The position numbers were made by a program, and so were the translations under genes. The notes below the pieces were generated by a model. The model made no database searches and had not been told where the DNA came from. It saw nothing but the letters and a program-made list of their open reading frames with translations. Of a DNA stretch of 64,000 nucleotides, positions 26,281-37,329 are shown piece by piece; position 1 is the first letter of the stretch, and each line of letters starts with the position of its first letter. This stretch comes from Paragonimus skrjabini miyazakii (lineage: Eukaryota; Platyhelminthes; Trematoda; Plagiorchiida; Troglotrematidae), in assembly GCA_014338405.1 (NCBI GenBank), contig JTDE01000206.1:84426-148425 (forward strand), given 5' to 3'.

Positions 26281-26360
26281 GGCTTCGTAGCTTGGCTGGT
26301 AGAGCGCTTGCCGCATTGAGACGTGGTGTTTCTGTCGCTGGCTCGAATCCAGCCAAAGCC
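26281..26360 (+). mobile_element. tRNA-like unit, probably the head of a SINE (copy B)
   Basis: Same 80-base unit on the opposite strand. It has A box TAGCTTGGCTGG, B box GGCTCGAATCC and an acceptor stem of GGCTTCG with CAAAGCC (one mismatch). Downstream it shares CACAGTTGG and TCATCTA blocks with copy A for about 30 bases. The chance reading frames over both units are by-products. The two copies are separated by 103 bases and point toward one another's 5' ends, forming an inverted repeat. Confidence 0.8.
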
Positions 26361-26746
26361 CTGACTTTTCACAGTTGGCTTTCATCTATAAATCCGTCGT
26401 ATTAAACGAGTGTAGTTGGGACAGTGTTTGATATAAATACTTACGTTCATGTCAAGGTAGATGGTCCAGTCAACTCACTTCAGCCATTAACCGAACGTGT
26501 TTATCTGAAAACAGTTGAGGAAACAAAATGATTAAGGGAATCATCACCAGAATAGGTGATTTATACTTAAACATAATGGCGCCGTTCGGTAAAAATGTGA
26601 GACAGTTGATCGATAGTACGAACGCAACCATAGTGACTAAAAGCAGACGGTAGTTATGTCAAAATTGAAGTCTACAATGCAATGTGGTTCTTTACTTTGA
26701 TATTAAGTTTATTGGGCGTTGCCTAATTTTAACCTGTCCACTACAG

Positions 26747-26838
26747 GTGGACGTACTGTAGGAACTTATGTAGCCACACATCTACTTGTAGAACAAATTG
26801 TTCGACTAGGTTATGCATCTCTGTGCAAAATTTCGTGA
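26747..26838 (+). CDS. Weak candidate terminal exon, frame ambiguous
   Basis: A very good acceptor (branch-like TTTTAACC, then GTCCACTACAG) is followed by two open frames. One reads GRTVGTYVATHLLVEQIVRL to a TGA at 26838. The other is cysteine-rich (WTYCRNLCSHTSTCRTNC) and runs to about 26880. Two good frames at one site argue for chance. Confidence 0.16.
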
Positions 26839-28534
26839 TGCAGAGCGGCATCAAACAACTTCAACGAAGAACACATTTCTGATATACACTACGTTAGCAG
26901 TCCTCCTACTCGAGGGTGTCTCTGCTTTCATTAAAAACGAATAGTCTAGGAGTCAATGGAGGAGGCAGTTAATGCACCAGAGAAGAAGTGCACTGTCGCT
27001 TCCAAGTGTGATCTTTGATGCGTGAAATGGGATATCATGGTTACAGTCGACTATTAACAGTGAAGCAACAGCTTTAAGCTGTTTTCCACTCAGACTGAAA
27101 GCAGAAAACAACTCGGTCCAAACCTGTTGCCTTAAATATTATGCGTTGGTTGTGTTCACACTAACAGTATGGAGATACAAAGTTTGACAGAAATGTACAG
27201 GTTAGCTTATATTTCGAAAATTGTAAAAACATTGAAGATAGCTAATTTTACGTATTACCAGTAATGTACAAAACTTTATAATGTTGTTATCACACGTATG
27301 CACCGCATGGGTCTCTGACAGGCATGTAAATTGTTCTATTTTCACATATTTTGAAAAAACGTAAGTTTTCAAGACCATGAAAGATTGGCACTAAAATTTC
27401 CATTTTTCTCTTTCTATATTAATGTGGTTTGAATAATTAGCAGGCCACTGGTTTGTAGGTTCTAGGATACAACTCAAACAAATTCAAACTGATGAATGAC
27501 TTTCACAGATATTCAACAGGAACGGAAAGGGATGTCTAATAGATCAATTTAATCAATGGAACAATGACAAATGTCGGAATCGTTTTACTTCATGTAATAC
27601 TCATTAAACCGGCGTTTTGGCCTACAACTGCTTATTTCATCAAGACCGCAACCAGAGCGTGAGGATAAGTAAAAATAAAAATGGTCTTCAAATGTCGATC
27701 TGGCAATAAATCGTCTAAACCTTACATCGTTTCCCATTTCATCATTCTTGGTCGCAATCGAAGCAGATTTCCATGACGTGAATCGCTCCCATAGAACAGG
27801 TGAAACTCAATAAAGTTAGAACGAGCTGAGTACTCCCCAAAAGATGATGAAAATAGTGTTGTTTTTTCGACCGGATAAGTCAGATTTAGTATATTTGAAA
27901 TCACTCATTGCATTGTGGTTACCAACGGATGCACGTCGGTGATTGCTAGACTTTCTAATCGTATGTTATTTGATGCACGATTAAGGAATGTATGAATGTT
28001 TGTTTTGGAGACAGCAGTTGACGATTTTGTTGATCGATTATCCCACAATGTGTGTGATCGGTGAATCTATTTGGCCCCCTAACATAGTGTCAGATATACA
28101 AAACCGAATATTGCCAAAACCTAGAACACAGCGAAACATTTAATACGCCGTTTAGTTTGTGCATTGAAAAGCATATTTAAAAACGGTGTTTTAAACGTAA
28201 TTAATTTGTAATCTAACAAAACTCTATAATTCATAAACGCAATCTATTTTATTTTGAGAAACAACGTGTTGCGTAGCACAAACGGTGGACTCCTTGACTA
28301 ACACCGGTAGCATGTATCACATTTCAGCTTACATTAATGAAGTGTCCCTTTCAGCGTCATATTCAATAATGGGAGTTACGCGTGGGGAAAACCACCTTTA
28401 CATAAACCGCTACGTTTTTAAGCGTTAACAATCTTTGGTCATATTGAAATAAAATGGCGTCGGTTCAGTGGTATGTATTACTTTTTCGTACTTTGGCCAC
28501 ATTTTTACAGTTTTTTTAATCATGTTCGAGTAAA
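26839..28534. other. No gene seen
   Basis: AT-rich, no repeat or splice-bounded frame noted. Confidence 0.5.
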
Positions 28535-29486
28535 TTATTGTTTGATTAAGTTGATAGGCTTAATGTCTGCGCCATCTTTGAAGGCTTTCATAAGACTGCA
28601 CTGATCACCTCCACGTTCTGTATCGTCTAACCTGTTTGTAGAAGAGTCTAAAACATCTTTGATCATATCTGGGTCTAAAGAGCAATCAAGCCAGTGAGAG
28701 TAGAGGACTGTGTAGTCCACCTTTAACCTTTTGAGAAACTTACGCAGTGAGCATTGTTATTGATAGATACCAAGTGCCAATTACTCAGCGCAGTCTCATC
28801 AGAAGATCAATGTTTGGCTATTCATTTGCATAGTGGGCGATATTCGTGTTCTACAGCCATCTTCGTTCATCACAGTGGCACTGTAACCCTCCCATTTGGT
28901 GACAATTGGTTTACTCTCAACTGGTGACTCCTGCACTACAAAGTTGGTTCAATGTCTGCCTCTTATATAACGACGGGATGCAGGAGCTCTTTAATGGATT
29001 ACTGACCCTTTCCAAATTGAACGCCATCCACACTTAAACGCAACCATCGCATTCTGGTAAGCCTTACAGCTAGTCCACTTAGCAAGAAGGCTGTAGACCC
29101 AAGTTTCGTTCTTATTAGAGTCCTGCAACAGCGTGTACTTTCCTCCGGAACGGAAGCTGCACTCTCATCCTCGCGTTTTTGAGATCAGTGTGTTCACCAT
29201 AACGCCGGTGACCTTACGGTAGCCACGACTGAATACCTATATCCGAGCGCTCAATGGCAATCTTGTGTGAATACTTTTCAGTCCATGTGATCATTTGGAA
29301 ATGAGGTAAACAGCATTGCTTTAGTCACCTCAAACGATATAACTATGAGGCCAACCTCGCAATGAAAAATGGGACAGAGACTCATGAGTGAATTATTTAT
29401 TGCCTTCTCCTCAAATACAAATTTCATCGCAGTCTTACGAAGAGATCCTTGATTCATCAATTCCAGCAAACAGAATGAACTAGTAA
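28535..29486 (-). CDS. Candidate two-exon gene end
   Basis: Segment 29486-29439 encodes TSSFCLLELMNQGSL between the acceptor ATATGTTTTACAG and a GTAAGA donor. It carries one base into 28707-28535, which reads LYSHWLDCSLDPDMIKDVLD and ends in NLIKQ and TAA. The C-terminal part is acidic then basic, with no family recognised. The terminal acceptor is not pyrimidine-rich (TGGACTACACAG), and a GTTAGA donor inside the last segment offers an alternative end. The intron contains the first copy of the 76-bp repeat. Confidence 0.33.
28794..28869 (+). repeat. Dispersed 76-bp repeat, copy 1
   Basis: Matches copy 2 at 31246-31321 at 72 of 76 positions with no gaps. The key block is TCATCAGAAGATCAATGTTT, with AGTGGGCGATATTCGTG further on. 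The following GC-richer stretch to about 29260 may belong to the same element but is not shared with copy 2. Confidence 0.9.
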
Positions 29487-30438
29487 CTGTAAAACATATC
29501 GTTCCTCATGGCACAGCATAGTACACATTTCCAGTTTAAAGTAAAACATCACGCGAGTAATTGTTTCTTCTGTTTCAGGTGACCAAACTTCCTCACTGAG
29601 TTAGCGCGTACGCGGTATCAGCAACGTATTGTTGATTTCCTAGCGTTTATCCCATTGAGGAATCAGTGTGGCGCTTTCCACGGGCAATTACGTCAAAGAC
29701 ACTGTTTGTTACCTTTACGTTTTGCACACCGTTTGACCCATCATATATGACAGTTATCTGTGTTTCAATAACCTTGGCATCCACTGTTTTCATCTCAAAT
29801 AAACGGCCTTAGCTTGGACCCCGACCACTCATCAGTTCACCGAAAGCTACAAATACGTTCTGATAGCATGATTGCTCACTTGTTCACTCCAATCGCACGA
29901 TCGACTCAGCATGCAGCTTGGACAATGACCAATTTTTGGTTGAGAGAAAAAGCAGCTTTATGTGGCGCGGAATTTGTGTGCACAATAAGCATAAGCTGAC
30001 GTCATACAATGGCCCAAATTTCGGGAGGATGAGTCTGATCCAACCCTCCACATCATAACTGATCGATCGATCCGTCTGAGGTTGCGGGTGCCGTGTTCTC
30101 AAGAAACCAAGGGACCGTCGAAACGCACTACGAGCCTTGACACCGAAATACAGTGAAGGCTCCACACATGAGACAGATGCACACCCACTAAAGCAGCCAC
30201 GGCAGTCATTGCTATACAGGCCGATCAAAGTGGTTGATTGAATTGTGCTGCACCAAGAATTGAATGCCGGAATCTTTGTAACTGAGACCGAGAGAGGGGA
30301 TTTTGATGGTAATCGCAAGTGAATCGTAGTTATTTCCCCAGCAGCCCCTTGTTAATTCGATTAACTCTGCATATTGGTACACACTTGTTCACCAGCCGTC
30401 GGAATTTTTAGGCTATGTTGATAAACTGATTTTTTTAG
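29487..30438. other. No supported gene; GC-richer patch at 29890-30310
   Basis: The patch carries a 144-codon minus-strand frame (30318-29884) and broken plus-strand frames. Neither resembles a known domain. It may be a fragment of an old repeat. A strong acceptor at 29579 (TTCTTCTGTTTCAG) leads to stops within nine codons in all frames. Confidence 0.4.
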
Positions 30439-30470
30439 AGGTTATTATCGTTTCTATCAATGCGTGTTCA
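30439..30470 (+). CDS. Candidate 32-nt micro-exon
   Basis: Thirty-two bases lie between a near-ideal acceptor (ACTGATTTTTTTAG) and a full consensus donor (GTAAGTG). All three frames are open; one reads VIIVSINACS. Flukes are known for genes built from very short exons, which makes this worth noting, but signals this good also occur by chance in 64 kb. No partner exon identified. Confidence 0.22.
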
Positions 30471-31235
30471 GTAAGTGAAAAATTGTGGATAAGCAGTGTC
30501 ATACGGAATATTTAAAAACGTTTTTTAATTGACATTCGACCTTAACCTTTGTATACAGTTCTAGATAGTCACGCGGTTAATCGTGTTTGATCAGTTTAAT
30601 CAGTCTACTCCAACATAATTCACATTTAACCGTTCTCCATAAAACGTAGGGACGCTGTATTTCATGTGTCCTTTGTCACACGTTTTCAGTCCAAGCTGTG
30701 GGACCCCTCGGTAAACGCTGAAACTAATATTTTGTTTGGCTTGTTGGACAGACAGTTAGAGTTCTCCTTACGTTCCTCATCAGCCTAATTGCTGCCAGTA
30801 TTCTGTCTTATCGACTCAACCAATTGTGTTGGGTGTGTGTGCCTGTATCGACCCCCACCGTTCTCATCCAGGCTGACATCTTCCTCAACAGGACAGTTGT
30901 ACAGAGTGTAACCATACCATCAAAACAATGTTTAGACGTCCCATTCAGGGTGATTTGGTCAACTGAATAGAGAAACTCACGTTCAGTAAATTTCTTGCGT
31001 AAGCAGAAATTCTATACACACTCGCACGCACACATGGACGTGCGCATGCACACATACACAACACAGATGATAAGGTTGGTTAATATTTCGTTTGTCTACA
31101 TGCGTGCATCCGTGGTTGTCCGATTAATCTGGGTTAACGAATGTCAATCAGCAAGACGGTGTTTGGCTTTTGTTTATTCCATGTGCATTCAGTGTGTGTG
31201 CGCTTGTGTCAGTGATGTTGATTGAGTAATCTTCG

Positions 31236-31321
31236 GATGAGCTAATCTCATCAGAAGATCAATGTTTGGCTATTCATCTGCATAGTGGGCGATATTCGTG
31301 CCCTACAGTCATCTTCGTTCA
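31236..31321 (+). repeat. Dispersed 76-bp repeat, copy 2, with a short hairpin at its start
   Basis: The repeat proper is 31246-31321 (72 of 76 identical to copy 1). Its left edge overlaps an inverted pair GATGAG and CTCATC (31236-31241 and 31247-31252) around a 5-base loop. The copies lie 2.45 kb apart in the same orientation and diverge completely after CTTCGTTCA. Confidence 0.9.
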
Positions 31322-32138
31322 CCAACAACACATTTTAAGACAACCTCAGTCGACGAGGCGGATTAATCGTATTGTGTCTGAGTCGTAGAAAATGGGACAA
31401 CTTCGCTCGCCCGCATAAAGAGTAGACGACTGAATAAATACCCAATTGACATAAACAAATAAAAACACAAAAATAACGAAAGCTACAAGCCAGAACTACG
31501 CCAAATTTTTGTTGGTTACTCCACGATTGTTTTGACTAGGGTAATGTGACGCGGACAGTTGGTCAAACAGTGGAAACAGGATACCGGTCAATAGGGTATG
31601 GTTTTATATGGTTTACAAGATGCGTAAACCAAAACGTATGAATGAATGTACACGCGCAGGCACGTAAACAACCACCCACACACACAATGTACATACATTC
31701 CGAATGTTGACTAGACAATAGACAGTCGTTTTTTATGTGCATCTTGGAGACAAAAACGGTAGAAAAAATCACAACCTCTAACCACTCCTCACATTCTCGA
31801 AAAACACTACAAACAAACAATTATTTTGCAGAAATAGATAATTTACGCTTGTTTAGCCCACAGCACTGAATGAGTCATCCGTATAGTGCTAAAATGGCGG
31901 TAAAAAGAAGTTTTCCTTTACGGTTTTAGTGAATGTTTTTTACACGCTTGAAAACCCCGTTTCAACTTGAGTAAAGTACGACAACCAAGCAATAATTTCA
32001 TGAAATACTTAGTGAAGTGTAAATGAAGGACAATCAGTAGTGAATCATCAATTGTAACTATCCCATCTGTCGCCCATTGTAAAGTGTTCAAGCCAGCTTT
32101 GATGTGGACACGCGGTTACATAAATTCATTGTTTGCAG
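31322..32138. other. No gene seen
   Basis: AT-rich. A minus-strand frame at 31563-31820 encodes a low-complexity peptide driven by CA/GT-rich DNA. Confidence 0.5.
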
Positions 32139-32266
32139 TGTTTGGATTGTCCGTGTGTGCTGTTTTGCTAAACCCAACTTTACTGCGTAGCTTCCAAGGA
32201 TTATGCGTACACAGTGATGCAACTGGATGCCATTTAACCATTGTCATGTCACGGTTTTATGACTGA
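32139..32266 (+). CDS. Weak candidate terminal exon
   Basis: The acceptor AAATTCATTGTTTGCAG is followed by two bases and 41 open codons reading FGLSVCAVLLNPTLLRSF to a TGA. The hydrophobic start could be part of a membrane segment. No partner or family. Confidence 0.18.
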
Positions 32267-32293
32267 TTTAATTGACTGGGATGAGGCTGGATA

Positions 32294-32488
32294 ATGGGAC
32301 ATTTTCAAAAGGCCATCGTTGATTTGGCTTACCATTTTCTTGCACTGTCATCTAGTCATTTCACTCAATTGACCAAGCTCTTTCAAATACTGGACACTCA
32401 TGGTACATTTCGACTGTTGGTTTCAAGTAACTTTCAATCTGATATTGATAAACTGATGTGGATGGATTGTGATCGAGTGTCACAATGA
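32294..32488 (+). CDS. Candidate 64-codon frame
   Basis: ATG to TGA, reading MGHFQKAIVDLAYHFLALSS and ending MDCDRVSQ. Composition looks protein-like (amphipathic helices). A possible acceptor (TTTTCAAAAG) and a GTACAT donor lie inside, so it may be an internal exon. Length is within chance range and nothing identifies it. Confidence 0.2.
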   Translation: MGHFQKAIVDLAYHFLALSSSHFTQLTKLFQILDTHGTFRLLVSSNFQSDIDKLMWMDCDRVSQ

Positions 32489-33634
32489 AGAACAGACATT
32501 CTCATACCTTTATGTTGGAGTATATTACACAAGGTATTTGTTTCTCATTGTTCTAATTTTAGTCTTTACATCGTGGTCCTTAAACGAAATTGGCGGTAAA
32601 ATTGCACTGAAGTAACTGAACGGGTGATAAAGTGAGAAAGTATGAGGAACAGCGTACTAGACCAAACTCGTCGAATAAATTCGAAACACTAACCAATTTT
32701 TTACGGCTAATTCAGACATCTTGACTGTGACATCGACCATCATCACAAGAAATTCGTCATGTTGTCGTGGCCTCTAGGTTATATACACTTAGGCGCATTT
32801 CTTACATGTCATTATAACACAACAGGTTACGGAAAACTAAGGATATTGTAAATTTTCAACCCCCAGGTATTTATTTGTTTAAGGGTTCAGTGCATACAGC
32901 TGTATGTGGTAAAACGTCGCCGTATAACCTTCACCTTCAAGAGTAACTTTACTCAACCTCAGCGAAGTTTCAGTATTAAAGCTTGGAGTTCACCCGTAAT
33001 TGCTCACAATTAGGTAAATTACTAGCTTACTACTAGTGCATAGTTTTATTCCAGCCACAGAAAGCGTTCACGTTTACATGTTTGGAAAGCGAGTTCGGTA
33101 GGCCAATCACATCTAAATGCTTAGTTAAAATTGGAACATGGAACTGTTACCTAATGAGTGTTCTGCTATCTAGTTCTTGTAGAATCAAAACTGGTGCCTT
33201 GTGGCTTTACCTAAGTAGGTTAACCGTATAGTAATTCGGTATGTAAAAAAGCGATAACCGTTAGGCGGCGTTTACTATGTTGCAATGAAACTGTCCGATT
33301 GTCCTTCGATGTCACTGTTAACTAGTAAAATAGCCGGCTCACCAAAGCATGGCCTCGAATTACGGTTCAGGGTTCGAACTCTCTGCTGTCACGAAATAAT
33401 CTTCGGCTGCCGCTAGATTATGCGACTCACAACTTATCGTCTTCTCCGATATATCTCATTCCTTTGGATTCTGCTCATTATCATACAATCGGATAAAAGA
33501 ACTTTGATCCAAAGTTCGCCTTCATGTGATATCATCCTACGTCCCAGCTAAGCCATTCATGTGATCTGCTTGTCAACAATTACGGAGTCTTTCACGTCTT
33601 TTATCCATCGAGTGTTCCACTTGATTGAGATTAC
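32489..33634. other. No supported gene
   Basis: A good acceptor at 32562 (TTGTTCTAATTTTAG) precedes a 41-base segment with a GTAAAA donor. A B-box-like GGTTCGAACTC near 33370 lacks a matching A box. Confidence 0.4.
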
Positions 33635-33745
33635 CTCGTTTCTGAGACAATATATATCCTCTTCCCATTTCGGCAGCGTTTTTCCAAGCACCTGGACCCA
33701 TTGATTAACACCACCACTCTCAGTACAAATTTGTATAACTACCAT
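33635..33745 (-). CDS. Candidate internal exon
   Basis: Exactly 37 codons, phase 0 at both ends, between an acceptor with the branch-like AAACTGAC (then AG) and the donor GAG GTAATC. The peptide begins MVVIQICTESGGVNQWVQVL and continues with KTLPKWEEDIYCLRNE, soluble and helix-like. The segment at 38224-38100 could precede it in phase. Product unknown. Confidence 0.3.
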
Positions 33746-35519
33746 CTGTCAGTTTACTGGATACGTGTTTGGACTGAACTACCGAAACTTGACCGTAGGT
33801 CTTAGATTGGATTTCACGCATGTGTAGTACCGATGAAACTCATATAGATCAAAACAGCTGTTCATCACTACACACTTGATTGTTGGAATCAGCTGCTGGC
33901 AGTCATGCCAACATTACTGGCAACAGGCCTTTCTAACGAAACAAGATTCAATAAACGATGTGGTTTATTTCTACTGTTTTGAGTTTGCCGTCCCATATTT
34001 TCACGCCCATTTGGAGAGTTATTTGTACAGTTGTTTGACATACGCATCCTCCCTCGTTAGTCATGCTGTTCTTTAGTTATACTGGTTGACTATCTTGCCA
34101 AATACATTGAAATGATAACCCGTTCATCAAGTGTATGACAGCATTCAAACTTCAGTCAAGTTCATTTCTTCCGATTAATTGTTAGCTCATGATGAACATT
34201 CATACTAACTGTTTACCGATCGTTCTCGTCTATCTCTCGCAAAATCCACAAATTAAAAACCCATCCGTTAGACATGGCAGCGGCTTGTCTGAACGTTCAA
34301 TCTTCTCTACCAATAATTTGTGCCCAGTTGCGATTAGGCTGACTAAAAAGGCACACATTAAAATAAACAAGACCTTATACTATCTTCCAACACATTGGAA
34401 TTGTTCCTTAATTGTTTTTTTACAACATATCATTATGTTTTACGATCGTCGGAAATTCATCCATCACGTACAGTAAAACTTCGCAACTGGACTTAACTTG
34501 AAGACCATTAAAGATTAGAGAAGCGTCCAGTGTAGTAGACCAACTTGTTGATAACCATCTTTGTTAATACACACATATACACATGCAAGGGGAGGAATAG
34601 AATCAGAGTTAATGATATCCCAAGACAACTGCTACAGTTGTTTGAATCGGTTAACTAACCATCTATAAACACACCATGTTTAAGCATACCCATAACAAAA
34701 CCACTTCTGAAGGCTAAATCCGACCAGTGCGTACAGTTGAATCGGTTGCCATGTGTGCGTGTCACCGTAACCAGCAATCACAGCTCAGTGCATTCGCATA
34801 TTCGGTCAACTATTCAAAATGCCTGACCACCCGAGCAATCCCCTAGTCTGTTAACCTGCTCCTTCATTATTGTGTACACACAATCAAACAATGTTTGGAC
34901 GACCGTCGTGTATTTCATAGGAGATAAAATCTATACACTTTTGGTCCGTTGACGTTTACCTGTCTGGAAGAACGAAAAATCTTTCAATCCACTCGTTTTT
35001 TGAGTGGCGTCGTGCGAAGAACAGTAATGAAGGACACAGAGGATTTAGGAAGTTTTAACTCCGTAGTGTTGACTAAACATCGACAGAAACCCAGTACAAG
35101 CCATATCTGTAAGAAATGCACTCACATGATTTGGATTACTACAAAAAGGGAAGAAATATTTGTAATAAGCAATCCCGTTGTGGCAAGTACAACATCAGCT
35201 AAAATACTCCAAATATAGGCAGACTGTCTGGTAATGAACCAATGGTTTCCGACTGTCGTGTTACCTTACGAACAATTGCATCACTCAGCGCAATAGTCTA
35301 AACAGCAAAGTGACGGCAAACTCGACTTTGCTTGCATCCGGTAGCTACATAAGTACAGCAGAACCCATGCCACTTCATTGGCTAGTTACTTTGGCAATTA
35401 GTGAAACCGCTTATGTATATATATAGGCGGTATTTATATACATATTTATAACGTTGCTAGAAATAGCGGTTATCAGGAGACCTGATAAATACTTTAAACT
35501 ACTGTCTATCGTAAACCGA
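33746..35519. other. No supported gene
   Basis: Open frames at 33876-34076, 34189-34476 and 34949-35218 on the plus strand lack splice partners. A TACTAAC branch-like motif at about 34204 precedes a CT-rich tract and an AG near 34272. The segment just before 35520 may hold unrecognisable upstream parts of the Penelope-like element. Confidence 0.4.
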
Positions 35520-36199
35520 CAACTGACGTCATTCTCAAGTTCGAAAGAAACCATTCAACCTGCCACCTCAAAGGTTGTGTGCGAACACTACCTCTACACG
35601 CAAACACGCAATGTAGCTTATCCGAACAGAGAAGAGTGTTCAAACCGTTTGCCTGTAATGGGTACTCCAGTAGTTTAACAAAACAATCTATCATACGATT
35701 CATAAGAACTGAATAAAGGGGACAAAAGCGCGGATAACAATAATATACATTCACGGTACATCTGAAACAGCACAAAGGATATTCCAACAGCTGGGCATCC
35801 AAGTACCACACAAGTCGAACTCAACAGGCCGTTCAACTTTGGTGAGTGCTCGGTATTGTGTGGAACCACATCAACAATCTGGCGTTGTCTACACGATTCC
35901 ATCTCTCATGTGTGACCAACTGTATGGGAGAGACAGGCAAACAGTCGCGCACACGCAAGCAAGAACAGATTAACGAATAGACTAGTCGACCCGAGATAAC
36001 AACTATGGCATCACGGCGCAGACACAGGTCAACAGGTCAATATGGATCATACGAAATTGATCACGCGAGCAAGAATGAAAGGAAAGCTGTTCGTACGGGA
36101 ATTATCTATTCACGAAATTCATTTAATCGACACGTGGACATAGACAGCCACTCTATCAACGTCGTTGATGTTGTAACGAAACAAGCGGAAACGGGCTGA
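35520..36199 (+). mobile_element. Decayed Penelope-like element: 3' part of RT and GIY-YIG endonuclease
   Basis: Plus-strand fragments in shifting frames follow the order of a Penelope-like retroelement C-terminus. TSFSSSKETIQ then LYTQTRNVAYPNREE lie at 35520-35640. NGYSSSLTKQSIIRFI lies at 35633-35713. A third frame (35713-35973) carries IYIHGTSETAQRIFQQLGIQ and then SGVVYTIPSLMCDQLYG, matching the family block that leads into the GIY-YIG nuclease (VVY for GIY, LYG for YIG). Finally SRNSFNRHVDIDSH at about 36110 matches the closing 'SINRHxDLDPHY' region. It is truncated at the 5' side and broken by frameshifts and stops. Such elements use the nuclease to nick DNA and prime reverse transcription; this copy cannot be active. 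Confidence 0.8.
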
Positions 36200-36541
36200 A
36201 TGGCGAACACGATGAACGGCATAACAGTCTCAATCTAACAATCACTTACTTTGAAGAATACAACAATCTTCATGTTAAATGTATGCTTAAGCATCATTTC
36301 GCCCACTCTTTCCAATTGCTTATGCAAAATGTAGTATAAACATATGGACTTGTGAGGGCCTATGGACAAACTTTTCAAAGTGATCACTCATTATGTGATC
36401 GAAAGTAACGATAACGGATATCTATGTAAATATAAGGTGCTTACATTCACTGAACCAAACACTATTCATGAATTCACCTGTATCTGGGTTTTGGATTAAG
36501 CTGACCGCATAGTGAGGGTACTAAACACTGCCATCTCACAG

Positions 36542-36711
36542 CATCTCTCCAAATGCTTTTGGTGAAACCGTAAACAGTGCAGTTACAAAACGTCTACAAG
36601 AATTTGACTATCAAGTAGATCCCGTAAAAGAATTCCGTGTTCTGTCGGACAATGAACAATTAACCTTTAGCTCTTCCAGGAGCGCTTGTTATACACCGTT
36701 AGAAACCATTG
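36542..36711 (+). CDS. Candidate internal exon (best single exon in the window)
   Basis: A TACTAAAC branch-like motif and the acceptor GCCATCTCACAG precede one base plus 56 open codons, with a GTATGC donor. The peptide has balanced, soluble composition: ISPNAFGETVNSAVTKRLQE, then FDYQVDPVKEFRVLSDNEQ and SACYTPLETI. The frame stays open beyond the donor for about 80 codons, first coding-like (MRPETDGSELIVTLATRYIG) then low-complexity hydrophobic, so the true end could be one of several later GT sites. No family recognised. It lies just downstream of the Penelope-like remnant but does not resemble that family. Confidence 0.38.
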
Positions 36712-37061
36712 GTATGCGTCCAGAAACAGATGGTAGTGAACTTATCGTTACCTTGGCAACACGTTACATTGGTTACACGTTCTTCTTATTCTTGTTTCTT
36801 CGTCCTTATTATTATTTTCCACCTTATATGTACATCCATATATATACTAATTATTTTCGATCAGATGACCGAATGATGGTTGATCACTTTGAAAATTTTC
36901 TTTGTAGGCTGCCACATGTTCAATTGTTTGTACATCATATCACGTATGTAACTGGAAAGACCGAATGAAATGGTGCATGACGGTTGTTACATTCTACAAA
37001 TTTATTCGGGGACAATATTGCCTCCAATCGTTCGCTTGTTTGATAAGGAATCCTAGTCTGA

Positions 37062-37088
37062 ATATATATATATATATATATATATATA
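37062..37088. repeat. AT dinucleotide microsatellite
   Basis: About thirteen AT units. Confidence 0.95.
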
Positions 37089-37242
37089 AACAATTCTGAA
37101 TCAAGAGAATCACATTGCATGGTCAGTGTGACATTTTAGCAATATTATAGACATTTCCGACACTGATATGCTATTGTTGAAGTGTTTGTATGTGTGCATA
37201 TGGAATTTCACGTTCCAAACTAGAATTACATTATTTATTCAG

Positions 37243-37329
37243 CATAAGTTTAGCGACAAACATTCCGTCATCTGCGCCAACAACATCGCTTGTTGCAGAT
37301 GGAATCCCAACGTTCTTAGTTTATGCTAG
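37243..37329 (+). CDS. Candidate internal exon
   Basis: The acceptor ACATTATTTATTCAG is followed by one base and 28 codons (ISLATNIPSSAPTTSLVADG, then IPTFLVYA), ending with two bases at a GTTATA donor. Phase does not match the exon candidate ending at 36711, so at least one exon would have to lie between them if they share a gene. Confidence 0.2.
   Translation, partial: HKFSDKHSVICANNIACCRWNPNVLSLC

Noticed and set aside
26098..26360. Two functional tRNA genes
   Set aside because: The anticodon arm pairs poorly and the stretch before the T arm is too long; both share non-tRNA downstream sequence, as expected of SINEs.
26014..26405. Overlapping 123- and 110-codon frames with a shared 'GVSVAGSNP' motif
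   Set aside because: These are translations through the two tRNA-like units, not protein genes.
29884..30318. 144-codon minus-strand frame, among the longest in the window
   Set aside because: No ATG context, splice boundaries or domain; it sits in a GC-richer patch where long chance frames are expected.
33330..33400. Additional tRNA or SINE copy near a GGTTCGAACTC B-box-like motif
   Set aside because: No A box at the right distance and no acceptor stem.
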